Shown: positions 11,331 through 23,158 of the stretch, in pieces
Numbering within the stretch: the stretch's first letter is position 1
Layout of the letters: each line of letters begins with the position of its first letter
NCBI GenBank assembly: GCA_951812925.1
Contig: OX638370.1
Coordinates: 94,316,897 to 94,380,896, forward strand
Direction of reading: 5' to 3'
DNA length: 64,000 nucleotides
Origin: Calliopum simillimum
Taxonomy: Eukaryota > Arthropoda > Insecta > Diptera > Lauxaniidae
Notes under the pieces: model-generated
What the model was told of the DNA's origin: nothing
The model's database searches: none
The model's input: only the letters and a program-made list of their open reading frames with translations
Translations under genes and position numbers: made by a program

Positions 11331-11930
11331 GCGAATCCTCAGTAAATATTGAACGAAAATTTATGAAATTTTTGTGGCAGGACTAAAAATATTTCAAAAT
11401 TTAGATAAAATAAACTTTTCATAAAAATGTTAAAAACTCTTATAAATAATGCTTTTTTTAGCAAACAAATAGATATTAATGCAATACCTACCCATAAATA
11501 AAAACAAAGTTTTTACACAGAATTGTTCTCCGAAATCTGCACAATCTTTTCTTGAATGCAGAAATGGAGAATGCACGTTGGAACGCACAGCGAGCATAAA
11601 TGTGTGAATCGCATGGGCAAGGCACCTATGTAGCGGCGTTTAAGTACGCGTAAACTTTTTATTAATGAAAATTCCTAAATTTTTTTTTTTTTTTTTCAAG
11701 AAAAGATTGTGCAAGTTTCGGAGAACAAATCTGTGTAAAAATTTTGTTTTTATTTATGGGAAGGTATTGATTTAATATCTATTTGCTTATTAAAAAGTGC
11801 ATTATTTACAAGAAATTTAAAAAATTTTTATGGAAAGTTTCTTTCATCTAAATTTTGAGTTATTTTTAGTCCAACACAAAAATTTCATAAATTTTCCTTC
11901 AATATTTACGGAGAAAACGCAATTTAAAAT
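11331..11930. mobile_element. Fold-back element, about 600 bp
   Basis: Arms of about 230 bp, at 11331-11560 and 11697-11930, are reverse complements with scattered differences. Shared words include GTAAATATTGAA, AATTTATGAAATTTTTGTG, CCCATAAATAAAAAC and GATTGTGCA. The loop of about 135 bp includes TAGCGGCGTTTAAGTACGCG. No transposase and no clean target duplication seen. Confidence 0.7.
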
Positions 11931-12606
11931 AAAATTTACATGAAAATTCACATGCTTATAATTTTTAAGAAAACTAAAATTTTAGAAAAAAAATACAAGG
12001 CAATAATCCTGATCAATAACTCTTCCAAAAACCACCAAAAAAAGTTGAGTTGAGGAAGTTACTTTTTACTGTGTCTGTGTGTCTGTTTCAAAAAATTTAA
12101 CTCAATATAAGTAACTCATAAAATGGTTTGATATACATTTTCATTTAATCAACACAATCGTCATGATTGTTTCGCATTCCGCGAATACCACATATAAATT
12201 GTTATTAATCATCAATTCGATTTAAATGCTTACTAATTATGAATATGTAATAGAAATACTTTTAAGACGCATGTTATTCAATGATTTAAAACATCAAAAA
12301 CATGTATTGTAATGAACCTTAGCTAATAAAGGTCTGCACAGTTACCAAAAAATTACTTGTTTACGTACCCCTTCAGTTTTCGGTTAGATTAGTTATGCGT
12401 ACAATTTTTTTAAGCTAAACAGCTACAAGTTAAAAAGTGAAATAAAAAACTGAGATATGTGTACGCATACGTACTACGTAACTATCGGTTATATGTATTG
12501 GATAAGAAGGACAGAATTTACTTATACGAAAAGGCGTTGCCAGAAGGTGGTAATTGTAAAATAAATTGTAAATAAAAAAATGAAGTTAACTTTTGGCTAA
12601 ACATGT

Positions 12607-14260
12607 GCAACAATCGATGGGGAAAGGTCGAAAATAGATTTTGGACATGACCAGGGGCGCACAGTGAACGATTTGGCTGAAATTTGTGAATAAATCGTAG
12701 AACTTTTGAAAGGAGTACGCTAGAGACTTCTAATAAATGGCTTTGTAAAGATTATTTATCAGCCTTTCAAGGAAAAATATGCAAATTAGAAAATTATTTT
12801 GACATAACCTCAAAAAAGTTGATCAAACATTGTATTTGTTTCAAAAAATCAACTAAATTAAGCGTCACGGCTAGACCAGTGCTTGCTTTAAGCTAACATT
12901 TGGATGGTATATTAACTGAAACATTTCAAAATGTAATTCGTGGCAAAAAAAAAATTCGGTCATTTTGAAAGGTCTAAGATAATTTCAAAGGTGACGGGAT
13001 TCAATACAATTTTTTTTATTTATTTCATGCTAAATTAAAAAAAGTGTGGCTAGTTTATTGTTTATCGTGAATCTATTGAAGCTTATCTACGATAATATAG
13101 AGCACTTACCCCCAAATAGGTCTATAGCACAAGGGAGAAAGACGAAAAATTTCCCGTTGTACGAAGTAAATTTTTTCACCGGAATCGTCTTTATTTATAC
13201 ATGAAAAATAAAGTGTGCAAAGACCATTGCGAAATCGTATGCGCATTAAAAGTTATTCAATGTCAAAAGTCGGAAAAATCAATTTTTTTAAAATATCTTT
13301 CAAACGGTTACTCCCAGAGAAAAATTTTGGAAATGTGTATTGTAGCTTAAAAAATTACCTATAAAAATATGTAAAATTTTTTTTCCTACCTTTTGCAGTT
13401 TACGAGATATTATTAAAATATTTCAGTTAATATACCATCCAAATGTGAGCTTAAAGCAAGCACTGGTCTAGTCGTGACGCTTAATTTAGTTGATTTTTTG
13501 AAACAAATCCAATGTTTAATCAACTTTTTTGAGGTTATGTCAAAATAATTTACTAATTTGCATATTTTTCCTTGAAAGGCTGATGAATAAGCTTTACAAA
13601 GCCGTTTATTAGAAGTCTCTAGCGTACTCCTTTCAAAAGTTCTACGATTTATTCACAAATTTCAGCCAAACCGTTCACTGTGGGGCGTCTCCAATCCCTC
13701 TAAGTGACCGATTTAGGCCCATTTTTGAAAAAAAAATTTATTGCACCAATCGATGGGGAAAGGTCGAAAATAGATTTTGGACATGACCAGGGGCGTCTCC
13801 GAACCCTTTAAGTGACCGTTTTGGGCCCATTTTGTTAAAAAAATTTTATTGCACCAATCGATGGGGAAAGGTCGAAAATAGATTTTGGACATGACCAGGG
13901 GCGTCTCCGATCCCTCTAAGTGACCGATTTGGGCCCATTTTTGTAAAAAGATTTTATTGCACCAATCGATGGGGAAAGGTCGAAAATAGATTTTGGACAT
14001 AACCAGGGGCGTCTCCGATCCCCCTAGATGACCGATTTGGGCCCATTTTGGTGAAAAAATTTTATTGCACCAATCGATGGGGAAAGGTCGAAAATAAATT
14101 TTGGACATGACCAAGGGTGTCCCCGACCCCTCTACGTGACCGATTTGGGCCCATTTCGGTGAAAAAATCTTATTGCACCAATCGATCGGGCAAGGTCGAA
14201 AATATATTTTGAACCTGACCGGAGGAGTCCCCGACCTTTCTAAAGGACTAAAACAGTCCT
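12607..14260. repeat. 108-bp tandem repeat (minisatellite), split by a Transib-like insertion
   Basis: Unit landmarks GCGTCTCC or close variants lie at 13685, 13793, 13901, 14009, 14117 and 14225, exactly 108 bp apart. The unit also contains CAATCGATGGGGAAAGGTCG and GATTTTGGACATGACC. A truncated unit at 12607-12659 lies on the other side of the 12660-13682 element, showing that the element inserted into the array. Units diverge toward the right. A length of 108 (36 codons) leaves an open minus-strand frame, but no gene is inferred. Confidence 0.9.
12660..13682. mobile_element. Transib-like non-autonomous element, 1023 bp
   Basis: Ends are CACAGTGAACG at the left and CGTTCACTGTG at the right, with near-perfect inverted arms of more than 270 bp (12660-12930 and 13420-13682). 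It is flanked by the 5-bp direct repeat GGGCG (12655-12659 and 13683-13687). Known of the family: Transib elements have termini starting CACWRTG, like V(D)J recombination heptamers, and make 5-bp GC-rich target duplications. The interior (12931-13419) has no recognisable transposase. The insertion point in the 108-bp minisatellite confirms both borders. Confidence 0.85.
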
Positions 14261-14657
14261 AATGCTAAGCGCATTACAATTTTGCAGGGAATAATCTACC
14301 GCACTCTGCAGACCTCATTTAGAATGTTTATTTTTTCTATTGGTACATTGCGTTAATTTTATATATGGCTTTTTTAAGAATGAAATTTTTAAATTTATTT
14401 TTTAATAAATTTAATTCATAATTACATATGTAGTACATAGATATGTAACATTTTCTTAGTCGCGTCTTACTTTCCCGTATCTATTGTATTCATATTGCTT
14501 CCACGTTTCTTATTCCGCACTTGTATTCGCTATTTACTATACGCTTACTTTCAAACTACATTTTCCTTTTTTTTTAAAAAAAAAGCATTGCGTATTGCCA
14601 AACCGAAATTTATCGTGATATTATCAAAGACTAACGAGAATATTGCATACTTTGCAG

Positions 14658-14823
14658 GGCGCTATCAGCAATACAAATCAAACGGTTACGTTTCTGAACC
14701 AGAACCCAATTACGATTCCGATTACTCAACAGTCAAATATCGAACGTTAGATCCCAGACGCCTTTATACATCATCGTCAGCGGCAAACGTCAGAAATACT
14801 GGATATACTCGTCAGGACGACGC
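14658..14823 (+). CDS. CAP: CAP exon after SoHo (YVSEPEPNYDSDYS motif)
   Basis: Acceptor TACTTTGCAG before 14658, donor GC/GTAAGT after 14823. The exon is 166 nt, starting with two bases of a split Gly codon and ending with two bases. It encodes RYQQYKSNGYVSEPEPN, YDSDYSTVKYRTLDPRRL and a Ser/Ala tail. SORBS proteins carry the same GYVSEPE-x-NYDSDYS block directly after SoHo, so the identification is firm. An upstream in-frame ATG at 14495 lies in intron sequence and is not a start. Confidence 0.94.
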
Positions 14824-14995
14824 GTAAGTGAAAAAAAATTAAAATGAATATTATAGATTTTACCTTCTAACAATGCTAAAGCGTGTCCCATAACTCGCGA
14901 ATGATTTTAATTAAACAGAAAACACTTTCTTTTCGATTGTGGTTTTTTTTATTAAAATTTTTAAGTACATTGGATAGATATGGAGTAGCACGTCG

Positions 14996-16145
14996 CACTA
15001 TGGTTTTTTTTTTTGACAAAAAATTGTACACAAACATAATTTACTACAAGGACACATTTTCTTTAAAAAAATTAAACGCGAAATTAAAAGTTATACATTC
15101 ACCTGTCTGAAAAGATGCCCGCTTTTGCCAGCATCTGATCCACAAAATAGTGACACGGGTCAAAATCTCTTGAATTTTGAAAAAAATCGATTTTTCTCTT
15201 TAAAAATGTTAGTCACATTAAACGCAGGAGTGATATATGAATAAGCTTATGTGCATTCAATCAAATCAATTAAGATGAAATCAACTCAAAGTGAAAATGA
15301 GCGGTGCCACGCCCCAAAAACAAATTCGTCATATTCGTCATATCTCTGAAACTATTAGACGCAGATGGATAAGATAAGGCACAGAGAGAAAAAAATCCAC
15401 TGAAAAAGTGGGCGGTGCCACTCCCTACAAATATTAAACTGATCATATCTCCGAAACTATTTGAGCTATAGGGATGAATTTCGGTATATATATGAAAGGT
15501 AAGGAGTCAAATAACATTTGCTAAAAAAAGGGGCGGTACCACAACCAACAATGAACATATCCTTATTAATTGCCACTCAGTTCTATAGGAAACAAGTTCA
15601 TTCATGTAGCTCTGCCTGTGGGCGTGGCACCACATATTTTTTCAACAGAAATTATTTGTCTTGATGATTTTTGTATAGAAACCGAATTTCATCTACATAG
15701 GTCAAATTCTTTCGAAGATATGGTACGCCCACTTTTCTAATAAATATTATTTCTCTCTTATCTATCTTATCTATCTGCGTCTAATAATTTCGGAGATATG
15801 ACGAATATGACGAATTTGTCTTTGGGGCGTGGCACCGCTCATTTTCACTTTGAGTTGATGTCGTATTAATTGATTTGATTGAATATATACAAATTTATTC
15901 ATATATTACTCCTGCGTTTAATGCGACTAACATTTTTAAACAGAAAAGTAGATTTTTTCAAAATTCAAGGGATTTCGACCCGTATCACTATTTTGTGGAT
16001 CAGATGCTGGAAAGAGCGGGCATCTTTTCAGACAGGTGAATGTATAACTTTTAATTTCGCATTTAAATTTTTTAAAGAAAATGTGTCCTTGTAATGAATT
16101 ATTTTTGTGTACACTTTTTTGTCAAAAAAAAAAAAAATCATATTG
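14996..16145. mobile_element. Second Transib-like non-autonomous element, 1150 bp
   Basis: The left end is CACTATGG and the right end is TCATATTG (CAATATGA inverted). It is flanked by the exact 5-bp direct repeat CGTCG (14991-14995 and 16146-16150). Inverted arms of about 400 bp are at 14996-15400 and 15765-16145. Shared words include TTCACCTGTCTGAAAAGATG and GAGCGGTGCCACGCCCC. The interior repeats GGGCGGTGCCAC-type motifs and has no transposase. Terminal heptamers near CACWATG and a GC-rich 5-bp duplication point to Transib mobilisation (inference). Confidence 0.8.
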
Positions 16146-16788
16146 CGTCGGGTAGATGGCCTCCACGACTTAGCTGGCACATACGCACTTTTTAGTCGAA
16201 ATTCTCTACGGTCATTTTACATCAACATAACAGAATTTTCATAATTCAGCGTTGAATTTTCATTTTCCTTTTTTAGTCATAGTTGTGATTCCAATAAATA
16301 CACTTTTATGACGGTTTCGTCAATGTTTTTCGTTACTTTCGGATCAATTCCTATTTCCTCAAAGTTATGAATTTAGTAGTTTCCGATTTTCATAAGCTTT
16401 GTCTATGTTTCGATAATTTCCGACTTTCGGCTTTTCCCGATGATGTTCATAATTATCAATGATTTTCGATAATTTTTGAAGAACTCCAATTAATTCCTGG
16501 AAATTGTTTCGATATTTTATAGAATTTTCAACATATTTTTGTCTTAACATTTGGACTACATTAAATGAAAATTAAGAATTTAAACTAACAAATCATAAAA
16601 TATTCTGATGATTATTAAAATATTCTGAAGATTCTGAATTGTTACAAACTTATTATTATCTTAACTGTAGATTATTACTTATACAATATAATATATTAAT
16701 TTTGTTCGTAGGCATATTTTTTAAATTTTTTTTTTTTTGATTTTTTTAATCCATTTGATACATGTGATACCCTTAAATCTATTTACAG
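16146..16788 (+). other. CAP intron, nothing recognised
   Basis: AT-rich with several TTCGATAATTTTC-type short words around 16400-16520. No exon or element border was found. Confidence 0.5.
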
Positions 16789-16909
16789 TTTTTATGGTAC
16801 TATGCCAAATCCGATTCAATCAGGACAGAGTTCTTATAAAAATCAACCTGGACGCATAGAGGATTACACTACAGGCCACTCTTCCGTTTCCGAAAAGGAA
16901 AAGAAAGAG
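16789..16909 (+). CDS. CAP: CAP exon, linker after SoHo region
   Basis: Acceptor CTATTTACAG before 16789, donor GAG/GTAAGA after 16909. The exon is 121 nt, with one base completing Ala, then 40 codons, ending in phase 0. It encodes FYGTMPNPIQSGQSSYKNQP, then GRIEDYTTGHSSVSEKEKKE. It joins directly to the WWDEV micro-exon. Confidence 0.92.
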
Positions 16910-17724
16910 GTAAGATAACAACTGCCATCCACAAATATTTTTAATGTTCTAAATTAATTTTTGCTAAAACAAGAAGATTCAGCATCCAAACTCAAAAATT
17001 AACAATTTGTTGCCAAAAAATATTTTTTAAAAATGCAAAATATAATTCTATTTATTTAATATGAAGCAAAATCGGTTTCTAACTTTCTCTTGCTTAGATG
17101 ATCCTTTATCCATCGTATTAGCACAGCTTCACTTTGTGTCCAAATAACAAATTAACGATATCAAAAACACCACTTTCACTGTATATGCAATATATATGAT
17201 AATAAATTACAATAAATATAAACGCAAGATCTGTACCGAATACACCGGAGCACACTTAACTAAATGATAGATAAATGATATGGAAATGGTATAATGGTTG
17301 TCCAAAGGAACGCGTTGAAGCACTTGCTTGTTATTAAGTCGCTGCCAGTTGCAAAGAATCGCGTTAAACATTTCAAATACGAATATTTGATTGCATTCAT
17401 ATATCTATGAAAATACAATTAAGTCTATATCTGTGGAAATTTTGAATTCCAGGATTTTTGCGATTCGTTTGACAACCAAAGAAAATTAAATTTCTTCCGC
17501 ATATCTAAAAAGTTGCATTAACTATTCTCATTCTTATCATCGTACTCATAAATATTTGCATGACCCTGAGTTTTTTTCTTTCTTTTTTATTTAAATTAAG
17601 ACTCTAGTTAAGATCAATAATTATGGCAATAGTCAGAACGTTACTTGAAATTTATTAATTTTTTGTTTTTTAATTTTACAATAAACAAACTAAGTATATT
17701 GACCTTTCCTATTCAACTTTTTAG

Positions 17725-17757
17725 TGGTGGGACGAAGTGATGGACATCTTCAATGGG
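17725..17757 (+). CDS. CAP: CAP 33-nt micro-exon (WWDEVMDIFNG)
   Basis: Acceptor CAACTTTTTAG before 17725, donor GGG/GTATGC after 17757. Eleven codons, WWDEVMDIFNG, phase 0 to 0. From family knowledge, a (E)WWDEV-x-DIF block follows the SoHo region in SORBS proteins, so this short exon is credible despite its size. It follows the KEKKE end of the previous exon and precedes the 53-nt exon at 24278 across a 6.5-kb intron. Confidence 0.88.
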
Positions 17758-18416
17758 GTATGCAAAATTCTTTTATTCTGTTAAATTAAAATTCTCATAT
17801 TTTCTTTAAGTTTTATCTGTGAATGAACTGGTCAAGACAAATTTTCTTACTGTCCGTACTTTTTTGCCTTGCATAAATACCATCACAATCATCATCATCA
17901 TTTCATGATACTGTCATTTTTTATATTTAAATTAAAAAAAAATAGGTGTAGTTGTATCACCAGCTCATTTATAATATAATAATAATTTAATAAATAATAT
18001 TTGTTAAATATAAATATCATTAAATTCTTTATACTATTCATCTCTTCTACAACGAAACGTGTATACGAGACCTAAGTACTTTCCTTCCTTTCACTTAGAA
18101 GACCTTCTTCTCACTGTTTTAGTTAAGTTACCCTGTTTCTACTATTCTTGATTCTACATATTGAGAATTTGCCAATCAGCATTCAATAATAAAAAGCTTG
18201 CAACCGTTTTTAGTTGTCAAGTTCGTTATCCGAATCATCCATGGTTTAAAGTTCAGTAAATGGTATTTTCAAGCATATGGTGCACATCCAAATTTTTCCT
18301 CATAATACTTTTTCACTATACTATTCCAATTGGTTTCTTACTTACTTTTCATCCCTTGACGAAAAGGTATGTTAACTCCATACAAATATTATTTAGTCCA
18401 TTATATGAAATAATGA
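17758..18416 (+). other. CAP intron, nothing recognised
   Basis: AT-rich, no repeats identified. The next feature is the mariner insertion. Confidence 0.5.
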
Positions 18417-18418
18417 TA

Positions 18419-19373
18419 TTGGGTGTACAACTTAAAAACCGGAATTTGACGGTGGATGTCCGTACTAACAAATATCGTAAAAGCTCGAACTTTATATATA
18501 TGTCATTTTGAAGGTACATTTGACAGCTGTCAAAATCAGTCAACAAAACAATTTTATCTTGTGTGCATCATTATTATTTTTCACGATGAATAACTTCGAA
18601 AATTGGAGAAAAACACAGCATTTGCGGGAGGTTCTGTTGGGTCATTTTTTTGCAAAGAAACCTGCTGCGGAAAGTCATAGTTTGCTTGTAGAAGTTTATG
18701 GGGACTATGCTCCAGCTGAATCAAGCTGTCGTGAGTGGTTTCGACGGTTTAAAAGTGGTGATTTTGATGTCGAAGACAAAGAACGTCCTGGTCAGCCGAA
18801 AAAGTTTGAGGATGAAGAATTGGAGGCATTACTCGATCAAGATTCATGTCAAACGCAAGAAGAACTTGCAGAATCATTGGGAGTTGATCGAGCAACAATT
18901 TCCAGATGTTTGATAGCCTTGGATTTTTTCAAAAGATGGAAAATTGGGTGCCATACGAGTTGAAGCCAAGTGACGTCAATCATTTTCCACCACGATAACG
19001 CTCGGCCACATATTGCTGCCCCAGTCAAAAATTTCCTGGAAAACAACGGATGGGAAATCTATACAAATTTTGCCTCACCCGCCTTATAGCCCAGACTTTG
19101 CACCATCAGACTACCATTTGTTCCGATCAATGCAGAATGCCCTATCAGGAATACGGTTCACTTAAGTTCAAGATATCGAAAATTGGCTCGATTCATTTTT
19201 GGCCGCCAAGCCGGCGCAATTTTTTTGGGATGGAATTCATAAATTGCCTGAAAGATGGGGAAATGTTGTAGCTTCCAATGGACAATACTTTGAATAAAAT
19301 ATATTGTAACATTTTTCCACAATAAAGCATCAAATTTCGCTAAAGAATTCCGGTTTTTAAGTTGTACACCCAA
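18419..19373 (+). mobile_element. Deleted mariner (cecropia-like), copy 1
   Basis: Flanked by TA (18417-18418, 19374-19375). Ends TTGGGTGTACAACTTAAAAA and the inverted TTTTTAAGTTGTACACCCAA. The transposase start is at 18586 (MNNFENWRKTQHLREVLLGH). It is followed by the helix-turn-helix region (SCREWFRRFKSGDFDVEDKE, then ERPGQPKKFEDEELEALL) and DRATISRCL. The element then jumps across an internal deletion near 18950 to the HDNARPH part, which is read with frame breaks. At 955 bp it is shorter than an intact mariner (about 1.3 kb), and it is inactive. Confidence 0.9.
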
Positions 19374-19375
19374 TA

Positions 19376-19977
19376 CTTTCACTTCAATAGATGATGTTTA
19401 GCAAAGTATTCATTAACTTTCGAAAGTTTGAAGGTAAAATTTGATGAGGAGGAATATGGATATCTGATGTCGTGCGTCATATGAAAAAACGTTTTCTACA
19501 CTTTAAAGTAAGAATTACTCGGATTCCAAATTTGCCAGCGACCAGAAGTTTCAGAGATGTTATTTAAAATTTCGTTTTACATAGTGTAATGAAACATATA
19601 ACCTTGTGCTATTATCGAATCATTGCATATTTTAACAATAAAAATTATAACAGACATGCTGGTTAATTTGCCATCAATCACATACCAATTATTCATTATT
19701 TGTTACAATCAGTCTGTTTGCATCGTCATTCATTGTACATAATTATATTATATTTAAAATATTAGAGTAAGAAAACACTTGATTTGATTTTATATTCTTC
19801 GAATTTTAATTGTATTCGTTAATTTAATGACACAGAGATTAAACAAATCCATGAACCTTTAAGATGTAAAATTTCAACATTTTTGAGGTCATCGAATCCG
19901 AACAACTTTTTGAGTGCTATTACTGAAAGTACTTAATGTTACTAGCAAATCCCTATCGGATTTTACAGTGTGTATAA
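19376..19977 (+). other. CAP intron, nothing recognised
   Basis: AT-rich spacer between two transposon insertions. No exon signal seen. Confidence 0.5.
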
Positions 19978-22934
19978 TAGTGTGTATCGAAAAACGAACA
20001 CCCGATTCCACACTCAAATTATGAAAGAAGAGAGATAAAAAATTCAGGGAATATAAATTTTTTTAATTTAAAATAAATTCCTAGCTGGCCAAATGGCCAT
20101 TGTTTATAAAAACCGAGTGATTTTGTACTGGAGCCTATCTTACGGTACATTTTTTTCCAAAAAACACCATAGATATCGATTCGTGGTCTAAAATAACTTA
20201 TGTGTGCAAATTTTCAGAGAGATCGTATGATGTGCAGGAGCGTCAGCAAAGGAATAAGAAACGATTATCTTCAATGAAACGAATACTTTTTGTACTGGAG
20301 CCTATCTAATGGCAGATTTTTTTCCAAAAAACACTACAGATCTCAGTTCGTAGTCGAAAACAACTTTTGTATGCAATTTTTCAGAGAGATTGTATGACGT
20401 GCAGGAGTGTCAGCAAAGAAAAAAATGCACTTATTTTCAATCAAACGTTTAATTTTTGTACTAGAGTCCATCTAACGATTCATTTCTTTCAAAAAAAACT
20501 TGTGGTACTTGATTCGTCATAAAAAATAAACTATGCACCCAAATTTTAAGGTTGGTAGAACGACGTGTGGGAGTGTCAGCGAAGGATTAAAAAAATGGTA
20601 TACAGCCATTTCATGCCTATCGTAACAAGATCTGCCACACCCCTTCCAATTTCACTGAAATTTGGTACATGGTTTCGTTTCATGCTTAAACTTTGAGAAA
20701 TGGGAAAAAAAAAACTTTGCGATTTTTTTTGTGGCTTGTGGAGGGGTGCAAAAAGTCGAAAAATAGGTAAAATGTAACAAACTCTCCTCAAATAATTACC
20801 AATAACTTGGCCATTTCTTAACCGATTTTCATGTTTAGACCTGTTTTGGAAGGGCATTGAATCAGGCTATAAGTTGAAAATAAAATTTTTCGTATTTGAT
20901 AAAAAGTACTACATTTATTACTATTTTAGTACTAAACTACAAAAAACGTGCTCGAGTACACTTTTGTTACAATACAAAATATTTTTTTTGCAAAGAAAAA
21001 AAAAAAATAATCTCTCAGTCAAAAAAGAGAGAAAATTGGTATGTCTCGAGGCTAAGAAGTTATGATTTTTTGAAAATTTAAAAAAAGGTCCGATCAAAAA
21101 ATGGCCCATAGCTGGAACATTTCTTATCTCATTTTTATGTTTGGACCATTTTTAGAAAGGGATTGAATCATTCTATGCGCACAAGTAAAAGTTTTTTGTA
21201 TTTGGTAAAAATTACTTAGTTTACTACTATTTTAGTACTAAACTACTAAAAACGCTATAGAACCTGTTTTCGACCTTCCAAGATATTTTTTTAAATGAAT
21301 CTAAAATTTGGATGGTACCATTAATGGTATGGGAGTAATGATTTTTTGAACATTTCAGTAAATGTAATATTTCGTATAATGTAGGTTTTTTTGTAATTTA
21401 CATCATTTTAAATTCCTCGAAAGATTTTGAAAATGAAATACGCCGTGCTGCAATACGATTACGTTCAAAGGGACTTAGAGAAAAAATTTATTTCGGCGCA
21501 CAATGGCACTTTTTAGCTATATCTCACGAAAAAGGGCTATGAGATGGTATTGGTGGCTCCTTCAAACGAAATACTTCAAGAGCAAGTTTGCAAAAACCTC
21601 ACCATGGCCAAATAACTGATACCAAGGCACCTTTCAAATGGACAAATAGTTAAAAGTCCGACATAATTTATCGATATTGTGCAATTGCTGAATATGAAGC
21701 AACTGCATCGCAACTCTCCAACGCTTTTCAAAATGTAAAAGCCATACCAGGGACCCAGAAATTTCATAGTTTTGTTCCCTTAGGCCGTAACCGTATTGCG
21801 CATTTCATTTTCAAAATCTTTCGAGGAATTCAAAAAATCATAACTTCTTAGCCTCGAGACATAACAATTTTCTCTCTATTTTGACTGAAAGATTATTTGT
21901 TTTCTTTTCAAAAAAAATATTTTGGAAGGTAACAAAAGTGTACTCGGGCACGTTTTTTGTAGTTTAGTACTAAAATAGTAATAAATGTAGTACTTTTTAT
22001 CAAATATGAAAAATTTTATTTTCAACTTATAGCCTGATTCAATGCCCTTCCAAAACAGGTCTAAACATGAAAATCGGTTAAGAAATGGCCAAGTTATTGG
22101 TAATTATTTGAGGAGAGTTTGTTACATTTTACCTATTTTTCGACTTTTTGCACCCCTCCACAAGCCACAAAAAAAATCGCAAAATTTTTTTTTTCCCATT
22201 TCTCAAAGTTTAAGCATGAAACGAAACCATGTACCAAATTTCAGCGAAATTGGAAGGCGTGTGGCAGATCTTGTTACGATAGGCATGAAATGGCTGTATA
22301 CCATTTTTTTAATCCTTCGCTGACACTCCCACACGTCGTTCTACCAATCTTAAAATTTGGGTGCATAGTTTATTTTTTATGACGAATCAAGTACCACAAG
22401 TTTTTTTTTGAAAAAAATGAATCGTTAGATGGACTCTAGTACAAAAATTAAACGTTTGATTGAAAATAAGTGCTTTTTTTTCTTTGCTGACACTCCTGCA
22501 CGTCATACAATCTCTCTGAAAAATTGCATACATAAGTTGTTTTCGACTACGAACTGAGATCTGTAGTGTTTTTTGGAAAAAAATCTGCCGTTAGATAGGC
22601 TCCAGTACAAAAAGTATTCGTTTCATTGAAGATAATCGTTTCTTATTCCTTTGCTGACGCTCCTGCACATCATACGATCTCTCTGAAAATTTGCACACAT
22701 AAGTTATTTTAGACCACGAATCGATATCTATGGTGTTTTTTGGAAAAAAATTTACCGTAAGATAGGCTCCAGTGCAAAATCACTCGGTTTTTATAAACAA
22801 TGGCCATTTGGCCAGCTAGGAATTTATTTTTAAGTCAAAAAATTTATATTTCCTGAGTTGTTTGTCTCTCTTCTTTCATAATTTGAGTGTGGAATTGGGT
22901 TTTAAAACTCGTCCATATATTTCAATACACACTA
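19978..22934. mobile_element. Giant fold-back element, hAT-like, 2957 bp
   Basis: Ends TAGTGTGTATCGAAA and, inverted, TAGTGTGTATTGAAA. It is flanked by the exact 8-bp direct repeat GTGTATAA (19970-19977 and 22935-22942). Arms of about 1.1 kb (19978-21080 and 21830-22934) are highly similar reverse complements. Each arm holds three diverged tandem units of about 166 bp marked TTTGTACTGGAGCCTATCT (20122, 20289, 20455 in the left arm). The central part has a further small inverted pair (21415-21465 with 21785-21835). An 8-bp duplication and a TAGTG start fit the hAT superfamily (inference). No transposase is encoded. Confidence 0.85.
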
Positions 22935-22972
22935 GTGTATAAATATACGTATTCTCTTTTAACTACTGCATT

Positions 22973-23158
22973 TATCTGTGGCAACTTAAGAAAAATAGGT
23001 TTGAGCTCAATTTACCATTAGTTCTAGTTAAAATTACCCTTTTATTTGCATGCGCTTATTTAGTGCTTATTTAGGTCTTAATAATCCACAAAATATTGGA
23101 GATTACTTTTACCCACAACTAATCGAAAATTGAGCTGTTACCGCTTATTGCCACAGAT
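22973..23158. repeat. MITE, about 186 bp
   Basis: The left end ATCTGTGGCAACTTAAG matches the right end CGCTTATTGCCACAGAT as an inverted repeat. The inward words TTGAGCTCAATTT and AAAATTGAGCTG continue the pairing. Both sides carry ATTT, a possible short target duplication. Confidence 0.65.

Noticed and set aside
13713..14114. 133-codon minus-strand frame of four near-identical 36-residue repeats
   Set aside because: Purely a by-product of the 108-bp minisatellite (108 is a multiple of three); no gene signals.
13685..14230. Regular repeat spacing considered as a CRISPR array (also the 142-bp and 147-bp arrays)
   Set aside because: Eukaryotic context; the whole unit repeats without unique spacers, so these are ordinary tandem repeats.
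20576..22323. Two nearly identical 93-codon frames in opposite orientation
   Set aside because: They are mirror copies in the arms of the 2.96-kb palindrome; low-complexity content and no known domain.
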